Source: Nitrospirota bacterium
Lineage (GTDB): Bacteria > Nitrospirota > Thermodesulfovibrionia > Thermodesulfovibrionales > UBA1546
Direction of reading: 5' to 3'
Length of the DNA: 42,392 bases
Assembly: GCA_021824065.1 (NCBI GenBank)
Contig: JAKALU010000008.1
Coordinates: 1 to 42,392, forward strand
Shown: one piece after another, positions 32,798 to 40,303 of the stretch
Numbering within the stretch: the first letter of the stretch is position 1
Layout: each line of letters opens with the position of its first letter
Notes under the pieces: model-generated
The model's input: the letters and a program-made list of their open reading frames with translations, nothing else
Told to the model about the DNA's origin: nothing
Databases searched by the model: none
Program-made: the position numbers and the translations under genes

Positions 32798-33664
32798 ATG
32801 GCGGCACAATTAATTGACGGTAAAAAGGTAGCAGCAGATATCAGGGAGAGTCTTAAGAAAGAAATAGGAGAATTAAAAGCAAGGGGGGTCCAGCCAGGCC
32901 TTGCAGTGGTGCTTGTTGGTGAGAACCCTGCATCAAAGAAATATGTTTCTTCAAAAGAAAAAACATGCGAAGAGATAGGCATCAAGAGCTTCGGGCATAA
33001 ATTGCCAGAATCAATCACGCAGAATGAGCTTATCAAACTTATAGACGACCTCAACAACGACAAAAATGTACATGGCATACTCGTTCAACTCCCGCTTCCA
33101 AAGCATTTGAATGAAAAAGAGGTAATGAACAGGATATCGCCTGCAAAAGACGTTGATGGGTTTGGGCCTGATGCGCTCGGGAAACTCGTGCTTGACGAGC
33201 CAGGGTTTGTTGCATGCACTCCTAATGGTGCAATGAAGATGCTCGAGGCATACGGCATTGACCCAAAGGGAAAACATGCTGTAGTTGTCGGCAGGAGCGT
33301 TATCGTCGGGAAACCGCTTGCATTGCTTTTACTCAGGAAACATGCAACAGTTACCATCTGCCATAGCAGGACTCCAAATCTCAAGGAAGAGTGCCTGAGG
33401 GCAGATATACTCTGCGTTGCGATAGGCAAGGCAAAGACCATAACTGGTGATATGGTAAAAGAAGGCGCTGCGGTTATAGACATTGGGATAAATGTAACCC
33501 CTGAAGGCAAGATAGTAGGAGATGTGGATTTCGAACCAGCGAAAGAGCGCGCAGGTTATATAACACCTGTGCCGGGCGGCGCAGGGCCGATGACCATAGC
33601 AATGCTCATGTATAACACGGTGCTTGCTGCAAAGATGGCTGCAGGAATGAAGGTAGAGATATAA
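32798..33664 (+). CDS. folD: Methylene-THF dehydrogenase/methenyl-THF cyclohydrolase
   Basis: A 288-residue bifunctional enzyme that interconverts 10-formyl-, methenyl- and methylene-THF with NAD(P). The catalytic lysine is K53 in KYVSSKEK. GILVQLPLPKH, PAKDVDGFG, VVGRSVIVGKP and PGGAGPMT are all present. AAGGAGG precedes the ATG. In the Wood-Ljungdahl direction it feeds methylene-THF to MetF, encoded 2 kb downstream on the same strand. Confidence 0.97.
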   Translation: MAAQLIDGKKVAADIRESLKKEIGELKARGVQPGLAVVLVGENPASKKYVSSKEKTCEEIGIKSFGHKLPESITQNELIKLIDDLNNDKNVHGILVQLPLPKHLNEKEVMNRISPAKDVDGFGPDALGKLVLDEPGFVACTPNGAMKMLEAYGIDPKGKHAVVVGRSVIVGKPLALLLLRKHATVTICHSRTPNLKEECLRADILCVAIGKAKTITGDMVKEGAAVIDIGINVTPEGKIVGDVDFEPAKERAGYITPVPGGAGPMTIAMLMYNTVLAAKMAAGMKVEI

Positions 33665-33680
33665 AATTTTGCTGGGCCGT

Positions 33681-34019
33681 TCATCGCTGTACTGTTTGTA
33701 TTTTTATTGTTCCAGGAAGAATCCGCCTTACAGCAGCTATTATGCCTATGGCAAGAAAAGGGCCTAATATGAATTTCTGTTTTTTCAAGAATCTGATAAC
33801 GGTCCATAGGAGTTCAAGAATTATTAATGCCAGAAGTACATCATTTACAAGATGTATTATGGAATCACGAGACGGATGTACGGCATTAAGCAATGCATAA
33901 TAAAGGATAAAGCCACACGCGGTAAGCAACAATAATGCTGCGACTACATGAAAGGCAATATCTATTTTTACAAGCCCTTTCCGGAATAGTTCAATTAATT
34001 CTACTTTTTGCTGTCCCAT
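33681..34019 (-). CDS. PsiE-like small membrane protein
   Basis: 112 residues with about four membrane helices (FHVVAALLLLTACGFILYYALL, LVNDVLLALIILELLWTVI, FILGPFLAIGIIAAVRR). HLVNDVLLALIILEL resembles the phosphate-starvation-inducible PsiE family. AGAGGT lies upstream of the ATG. It converges tail to tail on folD with a 16-base gap. Its function is unclear even in E. coli. Confidence 0.68.
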   Translation of the reverse strand: MGQQKVELIELFRKGLVKIDIAFHVVAALLLLTACGFILYYALLNAVHPSRDSIIHLVNDVLLALIILELLWTVIRFLKKQKFILGPFLAIGIIAAVRRILPGTIKIQTVQR

Positions 34020-34102
34020 AAAATATACCTCTGAAACGTTTTCTCTAAATTTGCAGCCTTCTCTTATCAGGATAGCACATTAATATACAATTGCCACTGA
34101 TT

Positions 34103-34888
34103 TCATGAGATATCTGCTGGTGAGAATACAATCTCATCCCTGAATGATTTTATGAGATATAAGGTTTTTTTTATCTCGTGGTCAAGTACGTTAACCATGG
34201 CAGCATCAAGTCCAGCACCTGAAAGATAGCTCAGGAATGCGGAATTCACTTTTGATTGTAACGCCCTGGGCATGCCTGTCGAAACATTTGATATCCATGC
34301 AATTGTATTTATCGGAGGCTCAACCATCTCTGTTAAGGCACGTATACACTCGTGTGAATTCACCAGATGGTCCTGTCCCATACCCCTCCCGATATGAACA
34401 ATTGAAGGGTCTGCAAACAGTCTTTCATTGGGAATATCAGCAGCATTGGCCTCTTCTATCAATTCCTCGATTATCTGTAGCTTTGCCTCGAGGGATGTGG
34501 GGACAATACCCTTTGCAGCCCTGATAACAAGATATGCCTTTGTATCTGCTACGAGAGACAGCAACCCTTTACGGTCGGCAGGCTCTGTGGCAGACACAAA
34601 GTTTATCATCGCTGGTTTATTGCAAAGTGGTATGGTTTTTTTCAATGCCTCGATATTCCTTGAATCAAGTGATATTGCAAGACCTGTTGTTTTCTCTACG
34701 GTTTCTACGACCATCGGCAGCGCCTCTACATCACCGCTTCCGTCCAGAGAACACTGGACATTTATTACCTCTGCCCCTGCATCAGAGAGCTCCTTAGAAA
34801 GTTGAGATATGGTCTTTGTATCCTTTTTTCTGACAGCTTCCATATATGCCTTGTTTCTGGTATTGAGATTCTCTGCTATTACAATCAT
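34103..34888 (-). CDS. acsE: Methyl-THF:corrinoid protein methyltransferase (AcsE-like)
   Basis: A 261-residue pterin-binding TIM barrel, the same size as AcsE. It would move the methyl group of 5-methyl-THF to the corrinoid iron-sulfur protein. AENLNTRNKAYMEAV, GAEVINVQCSLDGSGD, ISLDSRN, FADPSIVHIGRG and WISNVSTGMP match the methyltransferase/dihydropteroate synthase-like family. GGAGGG precedes the ATG. It is divergent from metV-metF, which make its methyl-THF substrate. MtrH- or MtvA-like alternatives are possible, but the neighbours favour AcsE. Confidence 0.85.
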   Translation of the reverse strand: MIVIAENLNTRNKAYMEAVRKKDTKTISQLSKELSDAGAEVINVQCSLDGSGDVEALPMVVETVEKTTGLAISLDSRNIEALKKTIPLCNKPAMINFVSATEPADRKGLLSLVADTKAYLVIRAAKGIVPTSLEAKLQIIEELIEEANAADIPNERLFADPSIVHIGRGMGQDHLVNSHECIRALTEMVEPPINTIAWISNVSTGMPRALQSKVNSAFLSYLSGAGLDAAMVNVLDHEIKKTLYLIKSFRDEIVFSPADIS

Positions 34889-34993
34889 CTTACCCTCCGT
34901 CTGTGATTTATTATTGCTGATTTGTCCCTGAATAGATTATATCATTCATTTGATTTCAAGAAAATATTATTTATTTTTGCTCATAAATCCCGT

Positions 34994-34999
34994 TATAAT
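34994..34999 (+). promoter_or_regulatory. Candidate -10 box of metV-metF
   Basis: TATAAT lies 74 bases before the metV ATG, giving a leader of about 65-70 bases. No strong -35 is seen. Confidence 0.4.
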
Positions 35000-35063
35000 A
35001 GCAAACTTGCTCACGATTGAATTTTCTAAGCAAAGACAACAGTTATAACTTATAAGTTTGCTG
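35000..35063 (+). promoter_or_regulatory. metV leader with inverted repeat before the ribosome site
   Basis: AGCAAACTT (35000-35008) and AAGTTTGCT (35055-35063) are perfect 9-base complements. The right arm abuts the GAGGAGG ribosome site of metV, so pairing could affect its access. It does not match a riboswitch that I know. Confidence 0.35.
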
Positions 35064-35073
35064 AGGAGGACGA

Positions 35074-35739
35074 ATGATTATTACAAAGAAAAGGGATTTT
35101 AAGGAACTGATGGAGAACATAAAAAACTGTAAGAGCTTTTTCTTGATCGGGTGTTCTGAATGTGCAAGTCTCTGCGGGACAGGTGGAGAGCCTGAGGTTA
35201 AAGCGATGAAAGAGACGCTTGAGGCAGAGGGGAAGATTGTAACAGGAGGAATCGTTGCCAAGACTGGTTGTCAGGTGCTTGGAACAAAGACAGAACTTAA
35301 AAAGAACAGGGAAGAACTGGATAAGGCAGAATGTATTCTTGTTATGTCATGCGGCGCAGGTACGCAGGCAGCCGTTGAGATATTTGAGGATAAGCCTGTT
35401 TATCCAACCAATGACAGCCTGTTCCTCGGCAACATGACAAGGTTTCAGATGTTTGATGAAAGATGCTCACTTTGCGGTAAATGCATACTCGATAAGACCG
35501 GGGGAATATGCCCTATAACAGCATGTCCCAAAGGCCTTTTAAACGGCCCTTGCGGGGGCTGCAAGGATGGGCACTGCGAGATAAGCCCTGATATTAAATG
35601 CGCATGGGTAAGGATATATGAGAGGATGAAGAGGCTCGACAGACTTCAGGAACTCTGTGAGGTAACGTTAGAGGCAAAAGACTGGTCAGCATCGCAAAAA
35701 CCAAGAACATTGGTAACGAGGGAGGAAAAGAAGAAATGA
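35074..35739 (+). CDS. metV: MetV-like methylene-THF reductase C-terminal-domain protein
   Basis: A 221-residue cysteine-rich partner of MetF in acetogen-like methylene-THF reductases. N-terminal GCSECASLCGTGGEPE and C-terminal CSLCGKCILDKTGGICPITACPKGLLNG provide ligands for zinc and Fe-S clusters. MSCGAGTQAAVE and NGPCGGCKDGHCE are family hallmarks. GAGGAGG lies before the ATG, and its stop overlaps the metF ATG by 4 bases. MetV-MetF complexes use reduced carriers rather than plain NAD(P)H, which fits an anaerobic energy-linked methyl branch. Confidence 0.92.
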   Translation: MIITKKRDFKELMENIKNCKSFFLIGCSECASLCGTGGEPEVKAMKETLEAEGKIVTGGIVAKTGCQVLGTKTELKKNREELDKAECILVMSCGAGTQAAVEIFEDKPVYPTNDSLFLGNMTRFQMFDERCSLCGKCILDKTGGICPITACPKGLLNGPCGGCKDGHCEISPDIKCAWVRIYERMKRLDRLQELCEVTLEAKDWSASQKPRTLVTREEKKK

Positions 35740-36617
35740 GTTTCAGAAACATATTGAATTCAGGCAAATTTGTTGTAACTGCCGAGGTCGGTCCGCCAAA
35801 GGGCACAGACGTCAAAGAGATGATCCACCACATGGAGCTTTTAAAAGGCAAGGTGGATGCTGTGAATGTCACAGACAACCAGTCTGCTGTGATGCGCATA
35901 TGCTCGATGGCTGTGTGTAAGATTGCTATAGAGCACGGTCTTGAGCCAATACTCCAGATGACATGCCGTGACAGAAACAGGATCGGCCTTCAGTCAGACC
36001 TTCTTGGTGCAAGCATTCTCGGCATTAAGAATGTCCTCTGCATGACAGGAGACCACGTCTCTGCAGGGGACCACAAAGGCGCAAAGCCTGTTTATGATGT
36101 TGAGTCAGTCCAGCTTCTTAAGATGGTTGATGGACTTAATAATGGTAAGGACATGTCAGGCAGTGATCTTAAAGGTACAACGGATTTTTTCCAGGGCGCT
36201 GTTGTAACTCCTGAGGCAAACCCTATAGAGCCGCAGTTAATAAAGTTCGAGAAGAAGATAAGGGCAGGAGCGAAGTTTTTCCAGACACAGGCAATTTATG
36301 ATATAGAGAAATTCAAAGAGTTTATGAAGTATGCAAGGAAATTCCCGGTAAAGATTCTTGCGGGTTTTGTTGTCCTTAAGTCCGCCGGGATGGCGAATTT
36401 CCTTAATAACAATGTCCCTGGCATAAGAGTGCCTCAGGCATTGATTGATGAACTGAAGGCTGCTGGCAAGGAAAAGGCACTGGATACAGGGATGGACATC
36501 ACTGCAAGGCACATAAAGCAGTTAAAAGACGAAAAAATCTGCGACGGCGTCCATATAATGGCAATAGGAATGGAGGACAAGGTGCCTACAATTATGGAGA
36601 GGGCAGGGCTTTTATAA
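35736..36617 (+). CDS. metF: 5,10-methylenetetrahydrofolate reductase
   Basis: A 293-residue FAD TIM-barrel enzyme reducing methylene-THF to methyl-THF. FVVTAEVGPPKGTDV, VNVTDNQSAVMRIC, QMTCRDRNRIGLQSDLLGA and FFQTQAIYDIEKF are family motifs. It overlaps metV (ATGA), and a strong terminator follows 30 bases after its stop. Together with FolD and the AcsE-like methyltransferase it completes the reductive methyl branch from formyl-THF to a corrinoid-bound methyl. Confidence 0.95.
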   Translation: MSFRNILNSGKFVVTAEVGPPKGTDVKEMIHHMELLKGKVDAVNVTDNQSAVMRICSMAVCKIAIEHGLEPILQMTCRDRNRIGLQSDLLGASILGIKNVLCMTGDHVSAGDHKGAKPVYDVESVQLLKMVDGLNNGKDMSGSDLKGTTDFFQGAVVTPEANPIEPQLIKFEKKIRAGAKFFQTQAIYDIEKFKEFMKYARKFPVKILAGFVVLKSAGMANFLNNNVPGIRVPQALIDELKAAGKEKALDTGMDITARHIKQLKDEKICDGVHIMAIGMEDKVPTIMERAGLL

Positions 36618-36646
36618 ATTACTCTTGAGTAAAACTGAATATAGCC

Positions 36647-36681
36647 GGCCTGTTCATTAGCAATGAACAGGCCTTTTTATT
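36647..36681 (+). terminator. Rho-independent terminator of metV-metF
   Basis: A perfect 12-bp stem (GGCCTGTTCATT with AATGAACAGGCC) and a three-base loop are followed by TTTTTATT. Confidence 0.95.
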
Positions 36682-36763
36682 CCCACTGAAAACAGGCATG
36701 CACAAGATTACGACTTTTACCTGCTATTTGATTTTAAAGTTGAAGTATGAGAGGGTCAATAAG

Positions 36764-36817
36764 AACAAATAAATCAACGGTTGCTATCAGCCATCCAGTG
36801 GATTTATTTGTTAGGCA
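36764..36817 (-). repeat. Inverted repeat, attC-like, at end of accessory genes
   Basis: AACAAATAAATC (36764-36775) and GATTTATTTGTT (36801-36812) are perfect 12-base complements around a 25-base loop. Read on the minus strand it begins GCCTAAC, whose TAA is the stop of the DUF2283 gene, and its other arm ends in GTT. This fits the layout of an integron attC site, though the last core box (GTTCTTA) does not fit GTTRRRY. It could also be a plain hairpin. Confidence 0.4.
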
Positions 36818-37035
36818 CTTTTTCGAATCAATTTATTATCGAGTTCGAGTTCGTAGGAGAGAATTGTTTTAATGTTCATCTTCTTGGAAGCATTAAGGAT
36901 TTCTATTCCGACTATCTTATTTTCAGATGTTGTATCTAAATTAACACCCTCGGAAATTTCAATAACTCCTTCAGGCTTTTGGTTCCCTAACTTAATATAT
37001 AGAGCATCAACCTTATTATCATAATGTACTCTCAT
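36811..37035 (-). CDS. DUF2283-family protein (antitoxin-like)
   Basis: A 74-residue protein. RVHYDNKVDALYIKLGN..GVIEISEGVNLDTTSENKIVGIEILNASKK is the DUF2283 pattern, a small beta-rich family often found beside DUF4258 proteins in toxin-antitoxin-like pairs. Its start overlaps the stop of the upstream DUF4258 gene by 4 bases. The C-terminus carries a basic DNKLIRKSA. The antitoxin role is inferred from pairing alone. Confidence 0.8.
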   Translation of the reverse strand: MRVHYDNKVDALYIKLGNQKPEGVIEISEGVNLDTTSENKIVGIEILNASKKMNIKTILSYELELDNKLIRKSA

Positions 37036-37259
37036 TTCTTCCTTCCTTTCTTCAGTGGATAGTTTGTTACTACGGTTATTAAATCTTCCTCAACGGAGAC
37101 GACAATCTTTAAGGGATACTTAAATCCAGGAACATCTTTTATAATCTCATGTTCACCCTGATGCAAATTCATGTTCCTTAAAATGTCTATCACCATTGAT
37201 TCTGAAATTCCGTAAAGTTTTGCTCGCCTTTTAGCATGCCGTGAAAATTTTATCTCCAT
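37032..37259 (-). CDS. DUF4258-family protein (toxin-like)
   Basis: A 75-residue basic protein. FSRHAKRRAKLYGISESMVIDILRN is the DUF4258 core, related in shape to RelE/HigB-type toxins, and DLITVVTNYPLKKGRKK closes the domain. GAAGGG lies upstream of the ATG, and a TATAAT box lies 18 bases before it. It heads a two-gene operon with the DUF2283 gene, the usual order for these pairs. Whether it is toxic is not known. Confidence 0.78.
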   Translation of the reverse strand: MEIKFSRHAKRRAKLYGISESMVIDILRNMNLHQGEHEIIKDVPGFKYPLKIVVSVEEDLITVVTNYPLKKGRKK

Positions 37260-37277
37260 TCGATATTGCCCTTCTAA

Positions 37278-37283
37278 ATTATA
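37278..37283 (-). promoter_or_regulatory. Candidate -10 box of the DUF4258-DUF2283 pair
   Basis: A consensus TATAAT on the minus strand, 18 bases before the ATG, with a GAAGGG ribosome site between. Confidence 0.45.
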
Positions 37284-37362
37284 GCTTTTTTAACAAAAAA
37301 AGAGGTAATTTTATCATTGCTGCATCCCGAAAGGCGTGATTCGTTATGATTTTTGTCATTCT

Positions 37363-37608
37363 TTATACTTCTGCCGTTTTGTTCCAAGCGCAATGAGGAC
37401 ATTCAACAACTACGACCGTATGTACATCATCTCCGAAAGCAGTTTTCTTGAAATCGTTTGCTGATGCCTTACATTCAGGACACGCAACATATCCAACTAT
37501 TGGGTCTATTTCGACCTCTCCCTTATCTAAGGCATCTTGAAAAAGCTCAAGAAGTTTTTCTTTTGTTGGTGGCTCTTCAGGCAATTTTTCGATTATCGGC
37601 TTCGCCAA
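37363..37608 (-). CDS. Small zinc-ribbon protein, TTG start
   Basis: 81 residues. An N-terminal acidic helix (LPEEPPTKEKLLELFQDALDKGEVEID) leads to two Cys pairs (CPEC and CPHC, about 25 residues apart) that should bind one zinc. No ATG is available; the only start is a TTG at 37608. An in-frame TAG lies 12 bases upstream of that TTG and ends the NERD reading frame. The ORF is thus in the same frame as the NERD gene and may depend on it for translation, or may be a relic. Family not recognised. Confidence 0.55.
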   Translation of the reverse strand: MAKPIIEKLPEEPPTKEKLLELFQDALDKGEVEIDPIVGYVACPECKASANDFKKTAFGDDVHTVVVVECPHCAWNKTAEV

Positions 37609-37620
37609 CCTGCTTTTTAT

Positions 37621-38283
37621 CTACTGTAAAATAGATAGCATATGGAAATCGTCTGAGAAGGTGTCGCCGAAAGTCCTGATCAAAGGTTTAGGATTCTTTT
37701 CAAGATAGAGTGAAACCGAAGGATTCGTAAGAGTTACCATGCCCTGGATAAATAGTCTTATGTTTTTACTTTCCAAAAATGATTTCAATTCGTGCAACGC
37801 GTAAAAGACCTGACCGCCAGGATTCTTTAGATTTCCATGATATGCAGTACCTCTGCGCCCAGTCTTTACCTAGCGCCAGCCGCCATCGCTATATTGAGTG
37901 CTGCCGTTATGATGCTTAGTCTCTATTACATATAGTCCCGAAGGTCCCAATAAAATACAGTCAATGTCGCCGCCGTCTTTCAAAGGATAGCCAAAATAAG
38001 CAATGTAGTCGTCCGCTAATAGTCTGTGTAACTCCTGTCTCAATAACATTTCACCTTTATGACCATGCCTATAAATTTCACCATGTTTTGAATTTCGCAC
38101 GAACATAACACCGCTGCCAATAGCCGCTGCAATTCCAATAAGTGTCAGTGGGATTAAATTTGACGATGCGCCAATAAAAAATACCACGACAGAGAATAAG
38201 AATATAAAAATCATATTGCGACCTGACTTCTTATATTCTCCTATTTGGTCTGAAACGTTAGATGTTACAATTTTCTCTCTCAT
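37621..38283 (-). pseudogene. NERD-domain membrane protein, interrupted by in-frame TAG
   Basis: The reading frame from the ATG at 38283 stays open for 137 codons, meets a TAG at 37870-37872, and then runs on in the same frame for 82 good codons to a second TAG at 37621-37623. The first part has two membrane segments (about 22-60) and the NERD core (KGEMLLRQELHRLL, GDIDCILLGPSGLYVIETK). The second part begins VKTGRRGTAYHGNLKNPGG and continues as an ordinary NERD C-terminal half. The TAG is best read as a CAG-to-TAG nonsense mutation after GGWR. NERD is a nuclease-related fold of unknown role. Confidence 0.8.
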
Positions 38284-38295
38284 AATTTATTCTGT

Positions 38296-38405
38296 GCCCA
38301 ACGTGGCGCTGAGCGAAGCTCAAGCACAGCGCCACAATGGGGCGACGTTGTCCTTCTTAATAATGCCGTTGTCGTTATTAATTTAATTTTAATCGTCGCC
38401 CCAAC
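38296..38405 (-). repeat. Compound palindromes upstream of the NERD gene, attC-like
   Basis: Two stems lie back to back. The first pairs GTGGCGCTG (38303-38311) with CAGCGCCAC (38327-38335). The second pairs GGGGCGACG (38339-38347) with CGTCGCCCC (38394-38402), with an inner TTAATAA..TTATTAA pair. On the minus strand the first stem is followed by GTTGGGC, which fits the integron core GTTRRRY, and then by the NERD ATG 12 bases later, as in gene cassettes. No integrase gene is present in the window. Confidence 0.45.
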
Positions 38406-38596
38406 ATATAATATACGAAGTTCGTTTTTTCCGAAAATTGAGAAGAATATAGCATAAAACAAAGCATTAGGGAAGACAAAAAGCTCAATAAAATCAGCAG
38501 ACTAATCTTTGTGGCATTTCGCTTTTTGCGGTAATATGGACTAAAAACGAGGTTCGTAAAATATGGGGAATTTGTCCATGCTTTTGGGGAATTGCA
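38406..38596. other. Non-coding stretch before malic enzyme end
   Basis: A+T-rich sequence between the palindromes and the malic enzyme stop. GGGGAATT occurs twice, at 38573 and 38587. No convincing gene, promoter or terminator is seen. Confidence 0.6.
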
Positions 38597-40003
38597 TTAT
38601 TTTCTCGCGATGCCGCTTTCCCTTGCTGCCTCAGCCACTGCATGCGCAACAGCAGAGACTACTTTCTTGTCAAATCCGCTGGGTATTATATAGTCTTCAT
38701 GGAGTTCGTCATCCTTCAGAGTGTAGGCAATGGCCCGGGCAGCAGCAAACTTGACCTCTTCATTAACACCTCGTGCCTTTGCATCCAGCAGTCCCCTGAA
38801 TATCCCTGGAAATCCGAGCATGTTATTTATCTGATTGGGATAATCAGACCTTCCTGTTGCAAGGACTTTTACTATGGGTAAGGCGTCCTCAGGCGCTATC
38901 TCAGGATCAGGATTTGCAAGGGCAAAGACTATCGGCTCCCTTGCCATTTTTCGTATGTCATCAGAAGTGACGATGTTTGGGACTGCAAGACCAAGAAATA
39001 CATTTGCACCTTTCATGGCATCTGCCAGGCTGCCCTTGATTTTTCTTGGATTAGTTTTTTTCGCAATAGCTGCTTTGTAAGGGTTCATGTCACTTTTTCT
39101 CCCAACATAAATCGTACCTGCCCTGTCACATAGTATGATGTCTTTTATCCCGTATGCTGACATCATCCATGCGTTGGCAATGCCTGCTGCACCTGCTCCC
39201 AGGATGACCACCCTGAATTTCCTTATATCCTTTTTCAGCAACCTTGATACATTGATAAGTCCGGCAAGCACGACCACTGCAGTGCCATGCTGGTCATCGT
39301 GAAAAACAGGGATATCGAGTTCTTTTCTCAGCCTTGTTTCTATCTCAAAGCATCTTGGCGCAGAAATGTCCTCAAGGTTTATACCTCCAAATGGAGTGGC
39401 AATATATTTAACTGTTTTAATGATCTCTTCAGTATCTCTGGTATTCAGGGCTATGGGGAAGGCATCAATCCCTGCAAATTCCTTGAATATCATTGCCTTG
39501 CCTTCCATAACAGGCATGGCTGCCTCTGGTCCTAAGTCCCCGAGACCGAGCACTGCAGTGCCGTCAGTTATTATCGCAACAGAGTTGCCTTTTATTGTAT
39601 AGCGGTATGCATGTTCTTTATGCTCCTGGATATCCCTGCAGATCCTTGCCACGCCGGGTGTATACACCTTTGAGAGGTCTTCTCTATCCCTTATCGGCAC
39701 TTTATTGTGGATCTCAATCTTACCGCCTTCGTGAGCAGAGAAAGTCCGGTCCATGACCCTGAGGACTTTAACGCCATCTATATTTTTGATGGAGGCCACG
39801 ATCTTTTTTTCGTGTTTTTCATCCCGTGCATTAACAGTAATATCCCTTATGATTTTCCCCTTTTCAACGCGGACAATATCAATAGCGCCTAAATCTCCGC
39901 CAACCTGGCTGATTACTCCTGCTATCAGAGAAAACATGCCGACCCTGTTATCTATCTCGGCACGAATGGTTATGCTATAGCTTGGACTTGGAATGCGCAG
40001 CAT
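38597..40003 (-). CDS. NAD(P)-dependent malic enzyme with N-terminal ACT domain
   Basis: 468 residues. Residues 8-85 are an ACT domain (YSITIRAEIDNRVGMFSLIAGVISQVGGDLG), a regulatory amino-acid-binding fold. The malic enzyme core follows, with VYTPGVARIC, GDLGPEAAMPVMEGKA, PVFHDDQHGTAVV for metal and substrate, the Rossmann GAGAAGIANAW, and NPDPEIAPEDA. It decarboxylates malate to pyruvate. GGGAGG precedes the ATG. In anaerobes it can run towards either pyruvate or malate. The gene appears monocistronic. Confidence 0.93.
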   Translation of the reverse strand: MLRIPSPSYSITIRAEIDNRVGMFSLIAGVISQVGGDLGAIDIVRVEKGKIIRDITVNARDEKHEKKIVASIKNIDGVKVLRVMDRTFSAHEGGKIEIHNKVPIRDREDLSKVYTPGVARICRDIQEHKEHAYRYTIKGNSVAIITDGTAVLGLGDLGPEAAMPVMEGKAMIFKEFAGIDAFPIALNTRDTEEIIKTVKYIATPFGGINLEDISAPRCFEIETRLRKELDIPVFHDDQHGTAVVVLAGLINVSRLLKKDIRKFRVVILGAGAAGIANAWMMSAYGIKDIILCDRAGTIYVGRKSDMNPYKAAIAKKTNPRKIKGSLADAMKGANVFLGLAVPNIVTSDDIRKMAREPIVFALANPDPEIAPEDALPIVKVLATGRSDYPNQINNMLGFPGIFRGLLDAKARGVNEEVKFAAARAIAYTLKDDELHEDYIIPSGFDKKVVSAVAHAVAEAARESGIARK

Positions 40004-40132
40004 CTGACCTCCCCCTTTTTAAAAGAGATTTCACTTACGCGTATGTGAATATTATACAGGAAATAAGAGATGTCTTCATGCTGTTTGTAATTGCATCTGT
40101 TCAGATGTAGTATATAGTTATCAAGTCAGGGG

Positions 40133-40288
40133 ATGGAGGCAGGAAATTTTGGAACAATGGTGGCTCTTGACCCGCCTGAGGTTAAGGCTGTACCGCTTGA
40201 AAGTGTTATCGGGAATATAAAGCGCGTCTCGATAGACAGCGACTCAATACAGACAGCAAAGGATATAGGCATCTCTTTCGGAGATTGA
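40133..40288 (+). pseudogene. pfkA: C-terminal remnant of ATP-dependent 6-phosphofructokinase
   Basis: A 51-codon open stretch gives GNFGTMVALDPPEVKAVPLE, SVIGNIKRVSIDSDSIQTA and KDIGISFGD. This is the normal C-terminus of phosphofructokinases (compare the consensus G-FG-MVAL-PP-I--VPLEEA and D---I--AR-LGI-FGD). An in-frame TAG lies at 40115, and I see no earlier PFK motifs upstream, so the catalytic part is missing. The fragment is very short and cannot be active. It converges on the HD-GYP gene. Confidence 0.7.
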
Positions 40289-40303
40289 AAAGAGATTCCC
40301 AAA

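Noticed and set aside
35000-35073. THF or SAM riboswitch before metV
   Set aside because: Only one inverted repeat is visible and none of the conserved core sequences of those riboswitches was recognised.
37621-37872. Pyrrolysine or general TAG recoding to explain the NERD gene
   Set aside because: TAG ends other genes in this window normally, and no pyl genes are seen; a nonsense mutation is simpler.
38280-38462. Small ORF on the minus strand covering the palindromes upstream of the NERD gene
   Set aside because: Its sequence is just the translated palindromes, with no ribosome site and no family match.
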